Of a stretch of 64,000 bases of DNA, positions 9,790 to 19,048 are shown piece after piece. The DNA lies in assembly GCF_001647545.1 (NCBI RefSeq), contig NZ_LSZH01000013.1, forward strand, positions 308,685 through 372,684, read 5' to 3'. Every line of letters begins with the position of its first letter. The first letter of the stretch is position 1. Below the pieces are notes generated by a model. The model was not told where the DNA came from, ran no database searches, and saw nothing but the letters and a program-made list of their open reading frames with translations. The position numbers and the translations under genes were made by a program. This stretch comes from Acinetobacter sp. SFB. GTDB lineage: Bacteria; Pseudomonadota; Gammaproteobacteria; Pseudomonadales; Moraxellaceae.

Positions 9790-10407
9790 TCACGTATTTA
9801 TTTTTTGAAACCATGGTATATCTTTCATCGAATCCCGGCTTCCGATGAGTTGAATAAAAGGCTTGAACTCATCCAGAGAAGGCAAGATTTTGAAAGAGAT
9901 GGCAAAAACCAGCCAGTAGGCCAGAAATAAATCTGCTGCTGAAACTTTCTCGCCAAGCAAATACGGATTGGCCTGTTGCATGCCCTGTTTTAGGAAAGCG
10001 AATAACGTTTCCTCATGACCAAAGGCTAAGCCGATTTTTCTTTTTTCAATTTGTTCTTTAGACACATCAAGACTCTTTAAGTCCATATATTCGGTCAAGG
10101 GGCCATGACAGAAGAACATCCATTTCAGATATGCTCCACGTTTGGGATCATCTAAGCTAGGTGCCAAACCTTTTTCACTGTATTTATCTACCAAATAGGT
10201 AAATATTGCAGCCACTTCTGATATCACGATCCCTTGATCGACCAGACACGGTACTTTCCCCATGGGATTAATCTTTAAATATTCAGTTTGATGCATTTCT
10301 TCATAGGGAACTTGTATCTGTTCAATCTGATCTTCAATTGCCAGTTCTTTTAGCAAAGGAAAAAGCGTCATTCCACGTGATTGAGTATTGTTATAGAGCT
10401 TCATCAT
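9790..10407 (-). CDS. Glutathione S-transferase family protein
   Basis: A 205-residue cytosolic GST. The N-terminal thioredoxin-like domain (about 1-78) contains NPMGKVPCLVDQG and ISEVAAIFTYL, the glutathione-binding segments, and the C-terminal helical domain contains PYLLGEKVSAADLFLAY, the conserved N-capping region. The usual catalytic Ser/Tyr near the N-terminus is probably one of SRGMT at 10-14. It conjugates or exchanges glutathione on electrophiles; its substrate is unknown. It is downstream of and co-directional with a LysR gene, which may control it. Confidence 0.88.
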   Translation of the reverse strand: MMKLYNNTQSRGMTLFPLLKELAIEDQIEQIQVPYEEMHQTEYLKINPMGKVPCLVDQGIVISEVAAIFTYLVDKYSEKGLAPSLDDPKRGAYLKWMFFCHGPLTEYMDLKSLDVSKEQIEKRKIGLAFGHEETLFAFLKQGMQQANPYLLGEKVSAADLFLAYWLVFAISFKILPSLDEFKPFIQLIGSRDSMKDIPWFQKINT

Positions 10408-10591
10408 TTTTGTTCAATCTATCTTGTTGTTTTAAATATTGAGTATAAAGCGCTAAAACAGTTTGTGCCTTGTGCTTCTGTGCATCGTTGTTATAGATAG
10501 AATGGGGGGGAAATGGTTCTGTGAAACCTTGTGATGTTGCACGATATCTTTGATTTCTTAAAACATTGCGCAACATCGATGATTTTAATTT

Positions 10592-11485
10592 TTAAAAAAA
10601 TCCCATATAAAACTGTTCTTTCAATATTTTCAAAATCAGTTCAATCACTTGATTTTTTTGTCCTTTCCGGTAACTGGCATACAAGTCAATCATCGGCAAA
10701 GGCTCAATGGTATTTTTCACCACAATTTTGTCACCCAACAATGGGATGACATAAGCCGGTACCAGACTCCAACCGACACCCATTCCAACTAAATTCACAT
10801 TCAATAAAATATTGGTCGATTGCTGTACCACATTCACATTCAGTTTCGATTGCTTAAAGAAATCGGTAATAATTTTATACAGTTGAGGGGAAGCAATTTC
10901 ATCACTCACAATAAAATCTTGGTTGTTAAAACTCTTGATACTGACGAGACGCTGCTCGGCAATCGCGCTATCTTTCGGCACAATTAAAGCCAAAGGCTCG
11001 CTAAAAATTTGCACATGCTCAAGTTCACTTGATTCATCAATATAGCGAGTAAAAGCAATATCAATATCGCCTTTCTTTAACGCCTTGAACTGATTGGCAT
11101 CGGTCATACTGTGAAAGTTAATTTTGATATCAGGAAAATGTGCCCGAATATTCGGCATGATATAGGGAAAAATTTTCATTTCCGCTACCGGAACAAAGCC
11201 AATATTCAGCTGATCTTTGTTTAAATTGGCAATTTGACGGGCATTTTGAATGGCCTTTTCAGCATGTTCCAGACTTAGAAGTGCCTCTTTTAAAAATGCT
11301 TTGCCTTCTTCAGTCAGTTCTACTTTACGATTCGACCGAATCAACAGCTGTACTCCAACTTCCTGTTCAAGGTCTTTAATTTGCTGGCTTAAAGAGGGCT
11401 GTACCGTGCACATACGTTGTGCAGCTTTCGTAAAATTCAGCTCTTCTGCCACTGCAACAAAATAGCGTAAATGACGTAATTCCAC
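10592..11485 (-). CDS. LysR-family transcriptional regulator
   Basis: A 297-residue LysR regulator with the N-terminal winged helix-turn-helix (residues 1-60: LRYFVAVAEELNFTKAAQR, VQPSLSQQIKDLEQEVG) and a C-terminal inducer-binding domain (90-290). It resembles the CatM/BenM/HcaR branch that senses small aromatic acids. The start codon is GTG at 11485, 12 bases after the MFS stop and preceded by AGAGGT. It is therefore likely cotranscribed with TetR and MFS rather than divergent from its target, which is unusual for a LysR gene. The downstream GST gene may be a target. Confidence 0.9.
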   Translation of the reverse strand: MELRHLRYFVAVAEELNFTKAAQRMCTVQPSLSQQIKDLEQEVGVQLLIRSNRKVELTEEGKAFLKEALLSLEHAEKAIQNARQIANLNKDQLNIGFVPVAEMKIFPYIMPNIRAHFPDIKINFHSMTDANQFKALKKGDIDIAFTRYIDESSELEHVQIFSEPLALIVPKDSAIAEQRLVSIKSFNNQDFIVSDEIASPQLYKIITDFFKQSKLNVNVVQQSTNILLNVNLVGMGVGWSLVPAYVIPLLGDKIVVKNTIEPLPMIDLYASYRKGQKNQVIELILKILKEQFYMGFF

Positions 11486-11497
11486 AGCCGTACCTCT

Positions 11498-12688
11498 TTA
11501 TTTGGGTTGTTTAAGTGATGCTGCAACTGTGTATTTATAGACACATAAGGTTGCCACAGTAATGACAGCGCAGAATAGATAAGTCTTTTGATAACCATAA
11601 TAGGCAATGATCAAGCCAAGAACTACCGAACCAATAGCCATACCCAAATCAAACAAGGTGAAAAAGGTCGAGACTGCATGTCCCATTCGCTGCTTGGGCA
11701 CAGACTGAATCGCTAAAGTTTGAAAACAGGGAAATAATGAACCATAACCAATCCCAATAAATATAGCAGATAGCCAAAGAATCCATTGGTTTGAAATAAA
11801 ACTCACCACCACCAAGCCTAAAGCAAAGAAAATAAACGAAGGATAAATGACGGCGCTGGCCCCTTTACGATCATAAATTTTTCCAACCCACGGTCTTACT
11901 ACAATCATGGAAATGGCGAATACAATAAAAAATAAACTGGTATAGGCGAGTAAGTCCTTAGATTCACTATATGCGGTAATGAAGCTCATAATACTGGAAT
12001 AGGCAAATGCAGTCAGCAATGCGACAAAGCCAATCGGAACTGCACGCATTTCAATAATGTCATGCAAACCCAACCGTTTTTCTTCTACTTTATTTGGTAA
12101 TTTATCGCATTTATTTTCTTGTACCGGCACCATTAAGCAAAAAATAAAGCCCAGGCAGATCACAGCACTTAAAATGGCAAACAGCATCATAAAGTCGGTA
12201 AATTGAAGCACGGTTAAAGCAATCAAGGGGCCAAATACCACGGCAAGATTAGTCGACATGACAAAATAACCCATCCCCTCACCTTTACGATGATCCGGAA
12301 TATAATCATTGGCAATCGGCACGGTGACCGTGGTTAATACACTAAACCAGATGCCGTGAACAAAGCGGATAATCAGTAAAGCCCACATGCTATCTGCAAA
12401 CAAATAGCTAAAAGAAAAAAGCACAAATAAAAATTCGGAACCGCGAAAGGATATTTTTTTTCCCAATTTTTCAACAATCAATCCTGAAAATGGGCGAACT
12501 GCAATTGAAGACAGCAGAAATAAGGTCAGTGCCAAACCTGCTTCTTTGACCGTGCCACCTAAATCCTTCATGATGTAAATCGGCAAAATGGTCAAGAGCG
12601 CATAATAATACGTAAATAAAAACAGGTTATTAAACAGACACAATAGAAAAGAGCGATTCCATAAACGCCCGGTACTCGTTGCAGACAT
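11498..12688 (-). CDS. MFS transporter (12 TM, drug/metabolite exporter type)
   Basis: A 396-residue major facilitator protein with twelve hydrophobic helices. The family signature lies after helix 2 (RPFSGLIVEKLGKKISFRG, residues about 65-83) and is repeated after helix 8 (RPWVGKIYDRKGAS). It resembles YfcJ/YhhS-like exporters by length and helix layout. It follows tetR by 27 bases, so the TetR protein probably represses it. The substrate cannot be read from the sequence. Confidence 0.88.
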   Translation of the reverse strand: MSATSTGRLWNRSFLLCLFNNLFLFTYYYALLTILPIYIMKDLGGTVKEAGLALTLFLLSSIAVRPFSGLIVEKLGKKISFRGSEFLFVLFSFSYLFADSMWALLIIRFVHGIWFSVLTTVTVPIANDYIPDHRKGEGMGYFVMSTNLAVVFGPLIALTVLQFTDFMMLFAILSAVICLGFIFCLMVPVQENKCDKLPNKVEEKRLGLHDIIEMRAVPIGFVALLTAFAYSSIMSFITAYSESKDLLAYTSLFFIVFAISMIVVRPWVGKIYDRKGASAVIYPSFIFFALGLVVVSFISNQWILWLSAIFIGIGYGSLFPCFQTLAIQSVPKQRMGHAVSTFFTLFDLGMAIGSVVLGLIIAYYGYQKTYLFCAVITVATLCVYKYTVAASLKQPK

Positions 12689-12715
12689 AATGACCCACTT
12701 CCGTGTAGCGTAGCG

Positions 12716-13285
12716 CTACTTTTGAATCAGAACGGGTTGCATCAGCAAACCCACTAGATTTTGAATATACGTTTCATCCGGCATACGATTGAAGAAAATA
12801 ATCTGATAATGAATAGGACCATACAGCGCATCCAGCATCAGCTCAAATGGATAGTCAGCAATAATTTCATGACGTTGAATGGCGATTTGAATCAGCTTGC
12901 GGGTTTGCACACGGCGCGGCAATAAATACTGTTTAAAGAACTCACCCGCAGCTTCACGATGCTCAGCCATGACGACCAAGAGTGCCCGTCCAACCGGATG
13001 ATTCAATGCATGCGACAACTTTAAAAGTTGCTGATTCAGATTAAATTGCAAACTTTGTTGAAAATCCAATTCAAATACACAAGCAGTGTGCTCTTTAAAG
13101 GCATCGAAAACCAAATCAGACTTATGCTTCCACCAGCGGTAAATTGTTGATTTTCCTACCCCTGCACGTGCAGCAATATCTTCTACAGTTAAATGGCTGT
13201 AGTCATATTCTTCTAATGCTACGACAACAGCTTTCAAAATACATTGCTTACGGCGTGACGTTTTTTCTACTTCTACTTCAGTCAT
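12716..13285 (-). CDS. TetR-family transcriptional repressor
   Basis: A 189-residue regulator with a TetR helix-turn-helix at about 15-60 (YDYSHLTVEDIAARAGVGKSTIYRWWKHKSDL with spacing as in the family) and a TetR_C-type ligand domain. It is the first gene of a run that continues with an MFS transporter. A perfect 18-bp palindrome overlaps its presumed promoter, so autoregulation and control of the exporter are likely. GGTGAT before the ATG at 13285 supports the start. Confidence 0.92.
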   Translation of the reverse strand: MTEVEVEKTSRRKQCILKAVVVALEEYDYSHLTVEDIAARAGVGKSTIYRWWKHKSDLVFDAFKEHTACVFELDFQQSLQFNLNQQLLKLSHALNHPVGRALLVVMAEHREAAGEFFKQYLLPRRVQTRKLIQIAIQRHEIIADYPFELMLDALYGPIHYQIIFFNRMPDETYIQNLVGLLMQPVLIQK

Positions 13286-13300
13286 GAAATCACCAAAACG

Positions 13301-13318
13301 AAACGATACGTATCGTTT
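13301..13318. promoter_or_regulatory. TetR operator palindrome
   Basis: AAACGATACGTATCGTTT is a perfect 18-bp palindrome 16 bases before the tetR start. On the minus strand a TATTAT-like -10 element (13320-13325) abuts it, so a bound repressor would cover the transcription start. The palindrome itself is seen directly; that this TetR binds it is inferred from position and from family habit. Confidence 0.85.
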
Positions 13319-13370
13319 TATAATATGCCGATTGAGTCTAGTTGTACAGACATCACCCTCATTTCATCTC

Positions 13371-13401
13371 AAAAAAAGACCGCTGAGTAGCGGCCTTTTT
13401 T
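13371..13401 (-). terminator. Rho-independent terminator
   Basis: The stem GGCCGCT/AGCGGTC on the minus strand (one G-T pair) with a four-base loop is followed by seven T residues. It ends the thioesterase transcript before the tetR promoter; the A/T runs on both sides could make it work both ways. Confidence 0.85.
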
Positions 13402-13417
13402 CATTCAATGCTTATTA

Positions 13418-13936
13418 TCACTGTGAAGTTTTCTTATAAATACTACACGATGGATGATGATTTTCTTGAAGACGTGCCACTTTGCGCTGTTCAGCCGCTT
13501 CAAAACGGCAACGCTTCCAGTCATTATCTAAATTGAGCGCTGGAATCTGTTGTGGCTTACCATTTTCATCTACAGCGACCATAGTGAAATAACAGCTATT
13601 GGTATGGCGGACGGTACGTTTTTGAATATTCTGTGCCTCTACACGAATCCCGATCTCCATAGAGGTACGCCCTACATGGTTCACGCTAGCCAGGAAAGTG
13701 ACTAATTCTCCCACATGGATCGGTTCTTTAAAATTGACTTTATCAACCGATAAAGTTACCACATAACTTCCGGAATAACGGCTGGCACATGCGTATGCGA
13801 CTTGATCCAACAATTTTAAAATTGTTCCACCGTGAACATTACCTGAAAAGTTAGCCATATCTGGGGTCATTAAAACCGACATAGTTAATTCAGACTGGTC
13901 ATCTAATGCTGGAGCAATTTGATCTAATGGGGACAT
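13418..13936 (-). CDS. Acyl-CoA thioesterase (hotdog fold, YciA/BFIT type)
   Basis: A 172-residue protein with one hotdog domain, predicted to hydrolyse acyl-CoA to free acid and CoA. The motif GNVHGGTILKLLDQVAYACASRY (split here as GNVHGGTILKLLDQ then VAYACASRY) near residues 32-54 carries the conserved Asn/His and catalytic Asp. VDKVNFKEPIHVGELV and VGRTSMEIGIRVEA are also typical. It has its own terminator and no obvious operon partner. Confidence 0.9.
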   Translation of the reverse strand: MSPLDQIAPALDDQSELTMSVLMTPDMANFSGNVHGGTILKLLDQVAYACASRYSGSYVVTLSVDKVNFKEPIHVGELVTFLASVNHVGRTSMEIGIRVEAQNIQKRTVRHTNSCYFTMVAVDENGKPQQIPALNLDNDWKRCRFEAAEQRKVARLQENHHPSCSIYKKTSQ

Positions 13937-14301
13937 CGCGTTCTCTAGACTCTCGGATAGACAATAGTATTAAGCCATTATTATATCGTTTTTCCACGAA
14001 ATAGAATGTCAAAATCGGCAATATAATCATCATTATTATTTATAGTGATTTTAGTATCATTCAAAAAAATATATAACTGTTTATTTAACATACTGTATCT
14101 ACTATATTTTTAATTTATCCTTGTTTTATAGAATAAATACTCAAAAATTGACTACAAAAAATACACGCACATAAATTTTAAACCCTTTCATTTTTAAATA
14201 ATGAGCTGGTGAGTATAATTAAGACTCAATCAAAATCTATTTACAGATATTCTTTTAAGAATTTAAGGGTGCAATAATAGAATACAGCCTATTCAATAAT
14301 A
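13937..14301. other. Gene-free AT-rich stretch
   Basis: About 365 bases between the thioesterase gene and the 65-residue orphan gene. It is strongly AT-rich and must include the thioesterase promoter. No open frame with a ribosome site, repeat or terminator was recognised. Confidence 0.5.
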
Positions 14302-14499
14302 TTAAGCAACGATTTTACGTAACATCTCTCTGGAAATATTGCCATAACTGAGCACATTCTGTTGATCGAGCTGTGTTTCAATACTTAAGGTACCATCCGC
14401 ATTTTCTGCAGTCACTGTAAAAACAAGATGTTCCATTGTCGCCATTTTGACTTTATCCTCGATGCTGATTGTTTCTATATTCATCCTGCTGTTATTCAT
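14302..14499 (-). CDS. Conserved-looking small protein of unknown function (65 aa)
   Basis: A 65-residue soluble protein without signal peptide or membrane helix. It is probably real: AGGTGAG lies five bases before the ATG at 14499, and its composition is ordinary for a folded alpha/beta protein (VFTVTAENADGTLSIETQLD suggests paired strands). It does not match a family I recognise. It stands alone in a 890-base gap between the thioesterase and patatin genes. Confidence 0.55.
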   Translation of the reverse strand: MNNSRMNIETISIEDKVKMATMEHLVFTVTAENADGTLSIETQLDQQNVLSYGNISREMLRKIVA

Positions 14500-14826
14500 T
14501 TAACTCACCTTACAAAAATATATTTTCATATTGACTCTAATAAAGTTGAGTTTATTGACTTTTCACTCAGCGGTAAACTTAAATCATTGAACAAAAACAT
14601 ATTAATATAAAAATATTATAGTATGAAACTTTTAGACACTTAATTAATTTTACTCAGTAATATCAATTGATTAATTTATCTTTACACTAAAATTCAGCTT
14701 AATTTGCATACTTATCAATCGAACTTAGAATACTTATGACCGTATTAAAAACAGGAACAAAGCTTCATTATAAAAATTTATGCCTTGTTCTTAGCATTCC
14801 TTTTTTCAATTTATTTAAACTTCCCA
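14500..14826. other. Gene-free AT-rich stretch
   Basis: About 327 bases between two minus-strand genes. It presumably carries the promoter of the 65-residue protein. No terminator for the patatin gene could be recognised further on. Confidence 0.45.
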
Positions 14827-15813
14827 CTAATCATGCACACTCAATTGTTGAGTTGCAGTTCTAGAGTGTTTTTGACTGAATACAATTGAAATAGCATTTA
14901 ATTGATTTTGTGCTGCTATTGCGCCCGCTCGTATGGTCATTTCACGGCCTCTAACATCAAAAATATGTGCTTTTTCTCTTAAATCAGGCTGAATTACAAT
15001 ATCTGCATGTTTCAGCTCTTCACTGGCCAAATGATTTTGCATGATATTAATATTTTGGTTAAACAAACCCCAAAGATTACTGGTTTCGGTATGCATGGGT
15101 TGAGCCAAAATGTCTACTGCAATAATAATATCTGCACCCAGATCACGTGCCACATCTACAGGTACAGGACTGACCAGGCCACCATCGACATATTCATCTG
15201 TACCGATTTTAGTAGGAACGAACATGCTGGGAATAGACACTGAAGCACGTACTGCCTGCCCGGTGTTGCCATAATTAAAGACCACTTTCTTGCCTTCTTT
15301 TAATTGTGTCGCTACCACATACATCGGGGTTTTAAGCAATTCTAACGGGGTATTGTTCACTTGTTGATTAACGTAGTTTTCAACTTTTTTGCCGTCAAAA
15401 AAACCTTTTATATCCAGTTTTACATCACGCACATCCTGGGCTTTCATATTCAAGGCAATATCACGTAATTCGGTCGCTGTTTTACCACTGGCATAAATAG
15501 AGCCGACAATACTTCCTGCACTGGTTCCTACAATAAAATCAGGATGAATCCCTTGTTGTTCCAATACTTGAATGACACCAATATGCGCATAACCACGAGC
15601 CCCGCCACTCCCAAGCACCAAAGCAACAATCGGACGATTTTCCTGTTTTTTTAATTTTTTAAAGTCAATGCGGTCGGCATGTACTTGTGCATCTACACTG
15701 GGAGATTCAGATAAGCCTGTAGAACCTACAGTAAGCTTAGAATATGGAACACTTTGGCATCCCGCTACACTTACTACAGCTAAAGCAATATAACCAAATT
15801 TGATATTTATCAT
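14827..15813 (-). CDS. Patatin-like phospholipase lipoprotein (RssA type)
   Basis: A 328-residue patatin-domain hydrolase. The N-terminus is a lipoprotein signal with lipobox VAGC, so it should be membrane-anchored facing the periplasm. The domain has the oxyanion motif GSGGARGYAHIG near 69-80, the nucleophile elbow GTSAG near 98-102 and the dyad Asp in DGGLVSPVPV near 215. It likely cleaves phospholipid or lysophospholipid acyl esters. GGGTGG precedes the ATG. It is divergent from chrA. Confidence 0.9.
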   Translation of the reverse strand: MINIKFGYIALAVVSVAGCQSVPYSKLTVGSTGLSESPSVDAQVHADRIDFKKLKKQENRPIVALVLGSGGARGYAHIGVIQVLEQQGIHPDFIVGTSAGSIVGSIYASGKTATELRDIALNMKAQDVRDVKLDIKGFFDGKKVENYVNQQVNNTPLELLKTPMYVVATQLKEGKKVVFNYGNTGQAVRASVSIPSMFVPTKIGTDEYVDGGLVSPVPVDVARDLGADIIIAVDILAQPMHTETSNLWGLFNQNINIMQNHLASEELKHADIVIQPDLREKAHIFDVRGREMTIRAGAIAAQNQLNAISIVFSQKHSRTATQQLSVHD

Positions 15814-15940
15814 GAACCACCCAAAGATTAATAAGCTTATCTTTTAAAAGTCGTACAGTTTAAGAACTATATGTTTTTCACATTGTAGTATTTCGTTAAA
15901 CTGCCATCAAAAAATACTAAACTTTAAAAGATCGCTCCGA

Positions 15941-17170
15941 ATGAATTTGCCTATGCCATCTCTTCATTATCGCACTATTTTCCTGACTTTTCTAAAATTA
16001 GGTTGCCTCGCATTTGGTGGGCCAGCGGCGCATCTGGTGTTTTTTCATCACACTTTTGTGAAGCAATTAAACTGGCTAGATGATCAGCAATATGCCCAGC
16101 TGCTTGCTTTGGCACAAATTTTACCTGGCCCAACCAGCAGCCAGGTAGGTTTGGCCATTGGCTATGTAAAAAAAGGCTATTGGGGTGCTGTGCTTGCATG
16201 GTTAGGTTTTACCTTACCTTCAGCAATCTTAATGACTATGGTTGCAGTATTGGGTCAGCAATTGTTCCCACTGCTTTCTTCAGAATTTTTTCATAGTATT
16301 CAACTGATTGTTTTGGCTGTAGTGGCTTGGGCGTTCTGGCAGATGCTGGGCAATTTTTGCACCCGACTGTGGCAATACATTTTAATGCTGGGTTCGACCT
16401 TATTTATTTACACTGTTCCGCTGCCAATGAATCAAATTATAGTGATATTTATAGCCGCCTTGGTGGGAATATACTTAAGCCCCAGATTGTCTAAAATCAA
16501 AGAAAATAAAACAGAAAAAAATTCTTTCAAGATTGCTATTTTTTCTCCTCAAAGATCTCATGCCTATCTTTGGTTAATTCTATTTATACTGCCTTTTTTC
16601 ATCTTTCTCGTTCTGAACTGGCAGCAAAGCAGTATATTGCTGCAAACTGTAGAAAGCTTCTATCGTAGTGCCTCTCTGGTTTTTGGTGGCGGACATATCG
16701 TTCTACCTTTCTTACATCAGGATTTCGTTGCAACGGGTTTAATTCCTGCCGAGAAATTTGATTTAGGTTATGCTTTTGCCCAGCTCATGCCTGGTCCTTT
16801 ATTCAGCTTTGCCAGTTATGTGGGTGCACTCCTAACTTTAACCCCCTATCCGATTCTCAATGCCTGTATCGCTACCTTAGCCATATTTTTGCCTTCCTTT
16901 TTTCTTGTTTTTGGAACTTTGCCCTATTGGTCATGGTTAATGAATCAAGCCGATATTCGTCATGCAGTGGTGGGAATCAATGCGGCAGTGGTGGGTCTTT
17001 TACTGTGCATGGTCATACAAATGGCACAACATTATATTGTAAATATTACTGATCTTATATTTATTGCCGTAGTCATCGCCTTACTCAAAACCAAGCTGCC
17101 CGTCTGGTTGAGTTTAATTGGTAGTTTTATGACCTACCAACTCATTCTGGCCTTTTATAATGTTCAATAA
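15941..17170 (+). CDS. chrA: Chromate transporter family protein ChrA (two-domain)
   Basis: A 409-residue membrane protein of the CHR family, long form, with two homologous halves. The N-half has FLKLGCLAFGGPAAHL and ALAQILPGPTSSQVGLAIG; the C-half has SLVFGGGHIVLPFLHQDFV and AFAQLMPGPLFSFASYVGA. These paired FGG and PGP motifs are diagnostic. The long-form family exports chromate, though many chromosomal members have not been tested for it. No chrB regulator is adjacent. A strong terminator follows. Confidence 0.9.
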   Translation: MNLPMPSLHYRTIFLTFLKLGCLAFGGPAAHLVFFHHTFVKQLNWLDDQQYAQLLALAQILPGPTSSQVGLAIGYVKKGYWGAVLAWLGFTLPSAILMTMVAVLGQQLFPLLSSEFFHSIQLIVLAVVAWAFWQMLGNFCTRLWQYILMLGSTLFIYTVPLPMNQIIVIFIAALVGIYLSPRLSKIKENKTEKNSFKIAIFSPQRSHAYLWLILFILPFFIFLVLNWQQSSILLQTVESFYRSASLVFGGGHIVLPFLHQDFVATGLIPAEKFDLGYAFAQLMPGPLFSFASYVGALLTLTPYPILNACIATLAIFLPSFFLVFGTLPYWSWLMNQADIRHAVVGINAAVVGLLLCMVIQMAQHYIVNITDLIFIAVVIALLKTKLPVWLSLIGSFMTYQLILAFYNVQ

Positions 17171-17172
17171 TA

Positions 17173-17200
17173 AAAAAGCCCTAGATTACTAGGGCTTTTT
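17173..17200. terminator. Bidirectional terminator between chrA and gltS
   Basis: A perfect 12-bp stem, AAAAAGCCCTAG and its complement, encloses ATTA. T runs occur on both strands, so it serves the convergent chrA and gltS genes. Confidence 0.95.
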
Positions 17201-17216
17201 AGAAATACATTCAGAC

Positions 17217-18464
17217 TTATACAAAAAACTTAAGAATCACTTGAATGACGGTGGCGTTAATTAAATCGACAAAGAATGCCCCACATAATGGAACAATCAA
17301 GAATGCCTTATGCGAAGGGCCATACATATTGGTAATGGCCTGCATATTCGCTACGGCAGTAGGTGTCGCACCCATACCAAAACCACAATGTCCTGCAGAA
17401 AGTACGGCAGCATCATAATTTTTACCCATAACGCGGAAAGTCACAAATGCCGCATAAAGTGCCATGGTTAGTGTTTGAGCACCCAGAATAACCACCAATG
17501 GGCCAGCCAAATCAGACAATTGCCATAACTTCAAAGACAGTAATGCCATAGCGAGATAAAGCGATAAAGAGGCATTTCCGAATACATCAATTGCACGGTC
17601 GAAAATTCCAACTTTAAATACCCCTTCCAGCACATTTCGCAGAATAACACCGCCGGCTAACGTCCATACAAAGGTCGGAAGCTCAAACCAGCTTCCTTTA
17701 CTAAAGCCAGTCATGAATTCAGCAAAAGCTAAACATGCCGCAAACATACCCAAAGTAGTAATCGCATTATCAGCCGTAATTAAACGCACCTGATGCGGAT
17801 ATTCAAATTGGGTAAATTCAGTGGAATCGGTATCGGCATTCAGTGTTGAATCACGGTCTTCTCTTTGCTTATTGCTACGTGGCTGGGCAAGTTGATGACG
17901 GTTAATCAACATTTTGGCCAAAGGACCGCCAATGATGCCGCCAATGATTAAACCAAAAGTTGCACTGGCCATACCCAAGGCTAAAGCACCTTGAATGCCA
18001 TGTTCAACTTCTAGAATCTCACCCCAAGCACCTGCCGTACCATGCCCACCCGTCAAGGTAATCGAACCCGCAATTAAGCCAATTAAAGGATCGATTCCTA
18101 GTAAAGTCGCTAAGCTAATACCGACAAAATCTTGCACGATAATAAATGAAGCCACACAAACCAGGAAAATCACCAGCCCCAAACCACCTTCTTTTAACTT
18201 GCTAAAATTTGCACTTAGACCAATAGAGGCAAAGAAAATCAGCATAAAACTGGTTTGGAGTTCAGTACTCGTAGAGATGCTCAGACCCCAAATATTGTGC
18301 ACAAATAGTGAAGCAATTGCAGCCACTAGGCCACCGGCCACGGGTTCCGGAATATTGTAACGTCTTAAAAAATCAATTTTATTGACAAGAAACCGTCCTA
18401 ATAAAAGAACGATTACCGCTGCAATGAGCGTATAAAAGGCATTAAAAGTAAATTCCATCATCAT
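17217..18464 (-). CDS. gltS: Sodium/glutamate symporter GltS
   Basis: A 415-residue inner-membrane protein that imports glutamate with sodium. It has about ten hydrophobic helices in two inverted halves; the glycine-rich re-entrant loops are ITLTGGHGTAGAWG near 137-150 and SAGHCGFGMGATPTAVANM near 355-373, both hallmarks of GltS. A charged loop of about 30 residues (QPRSNKQREDRDSTLNAD) joins the halves. The start is one of three consecutive ATG codons at 18458-18464. Confidence 0.93.
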   Translation of the reverse strand: MMMEFTFNAFYTLIAAVIVLLLGRFLVNKIDFLRRYNIPEPVAGGLVAAIASLFVHNIWGLSISTSTELQTSFMLIFFASIGLSANFSKLKEGGLGLVIFLVCVASFIIVQDFVGISLATLLGIDPLIGLIAGSITLTGGHGTAGAWGEILEVEHGIQGALALGMASATFGLIIGGIIGGPLAKMLINRHQLAQPRSNKQREDRDSTLNADTDSTEFTQFEYPHQVRLITADNAITTLGMFAACLAFAEFMTGFSKGSWFELPTFVWTLAGGVILRNVLEGVFKVGIFDRAIDVFGNASLSLYLAMALLSLKLWQLSDLAGPLVVILGAQTLTMALYAAFVTFRVMGKNYDAAVLSAGHCGFGMGATPTAVANMQAITNMYGPSHKAFLIVPLCGAFFVDLINATVIQVILKFFV

Positions 18465-18995
18465 TGTCCATAAAATAGTTGGATTCTTTTTGTTCTATAG
18501 CCTTAGTATTTCTTGAAAGAAAAAAAGCTCAAGAACCATTTGGTAAAGACCAAACAAAATAAAAGCTGTACAACAAAAAGGAATATAGAAAAATTCATTT
18601 TGATGAAACTACGAACAAGGAGATTATTTTTTCATAAAAATGAAAAAATATAAAAAAGACGACGCAAGTTACCATATTGTTGGAATTCAAAGAAAGAACA
18701 TTTCCTTAAATCCCTACTAACCCGCTCACTCATGAGAGATCGTCTCATTTAAAGCTTCTAGTCCTCATCATGCCAATATCTGCAGGATATGCAAAAACAG
18801 ACATGCATTTTCAGCAATGATAAAGCTATCACGCCAAGTAATGTTCAAAAAAGGATATATTATCCAGATTTTCTAATTAATGTCTCTGTTTTTTTACAAT
18901 TTTGCTTATTGCGAAAAATCAGGCTGTTTAAAATCTATTTCTTATAAATAAAGATTTTTTATAAACAACTCATCATATTGTGAAAGCACAAATAA
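18465..18995. other. Gene-free stretch upstream of gltS
   Basis: About 530 AT-rich bases between the minus-strand gltS start and the terminator of the porin gene. Only very short frames occur, none with a properly spaced ribosome site. It presumably holds the gltS promoter. Confidence 0.45.
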
Positions 18996-19024
18996 AAAAA
19001 GAGGCGAATAAATCGCCTCTTTTT
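18996..19024 (-). terminator. Rho-independent terminator of the porin gene
   Basis: AAAAAGAGGCGA and its perfect complement enclose a five-base loop; on the minus strand the stem is followed by a T run. It lies 25 bases after the porin stop codon. Confidence 0.92.
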
Positions 19025-19048
19025 GTTAGATATTTCTAAACTTTTTGA

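Noticed and set aside
10391..10576. 61-codon frame on the minus strand between lysR and the GST gene
   Set aside because: It overlaps the GST start, has no ribosome site and no recognisable protein character.
18640..18720. 26-codon frame in the gltS-porin gap
   Set aside because: The nearest ribosome-like sequence is about 17 bases away, too far to initiate, and the peptide has no features.
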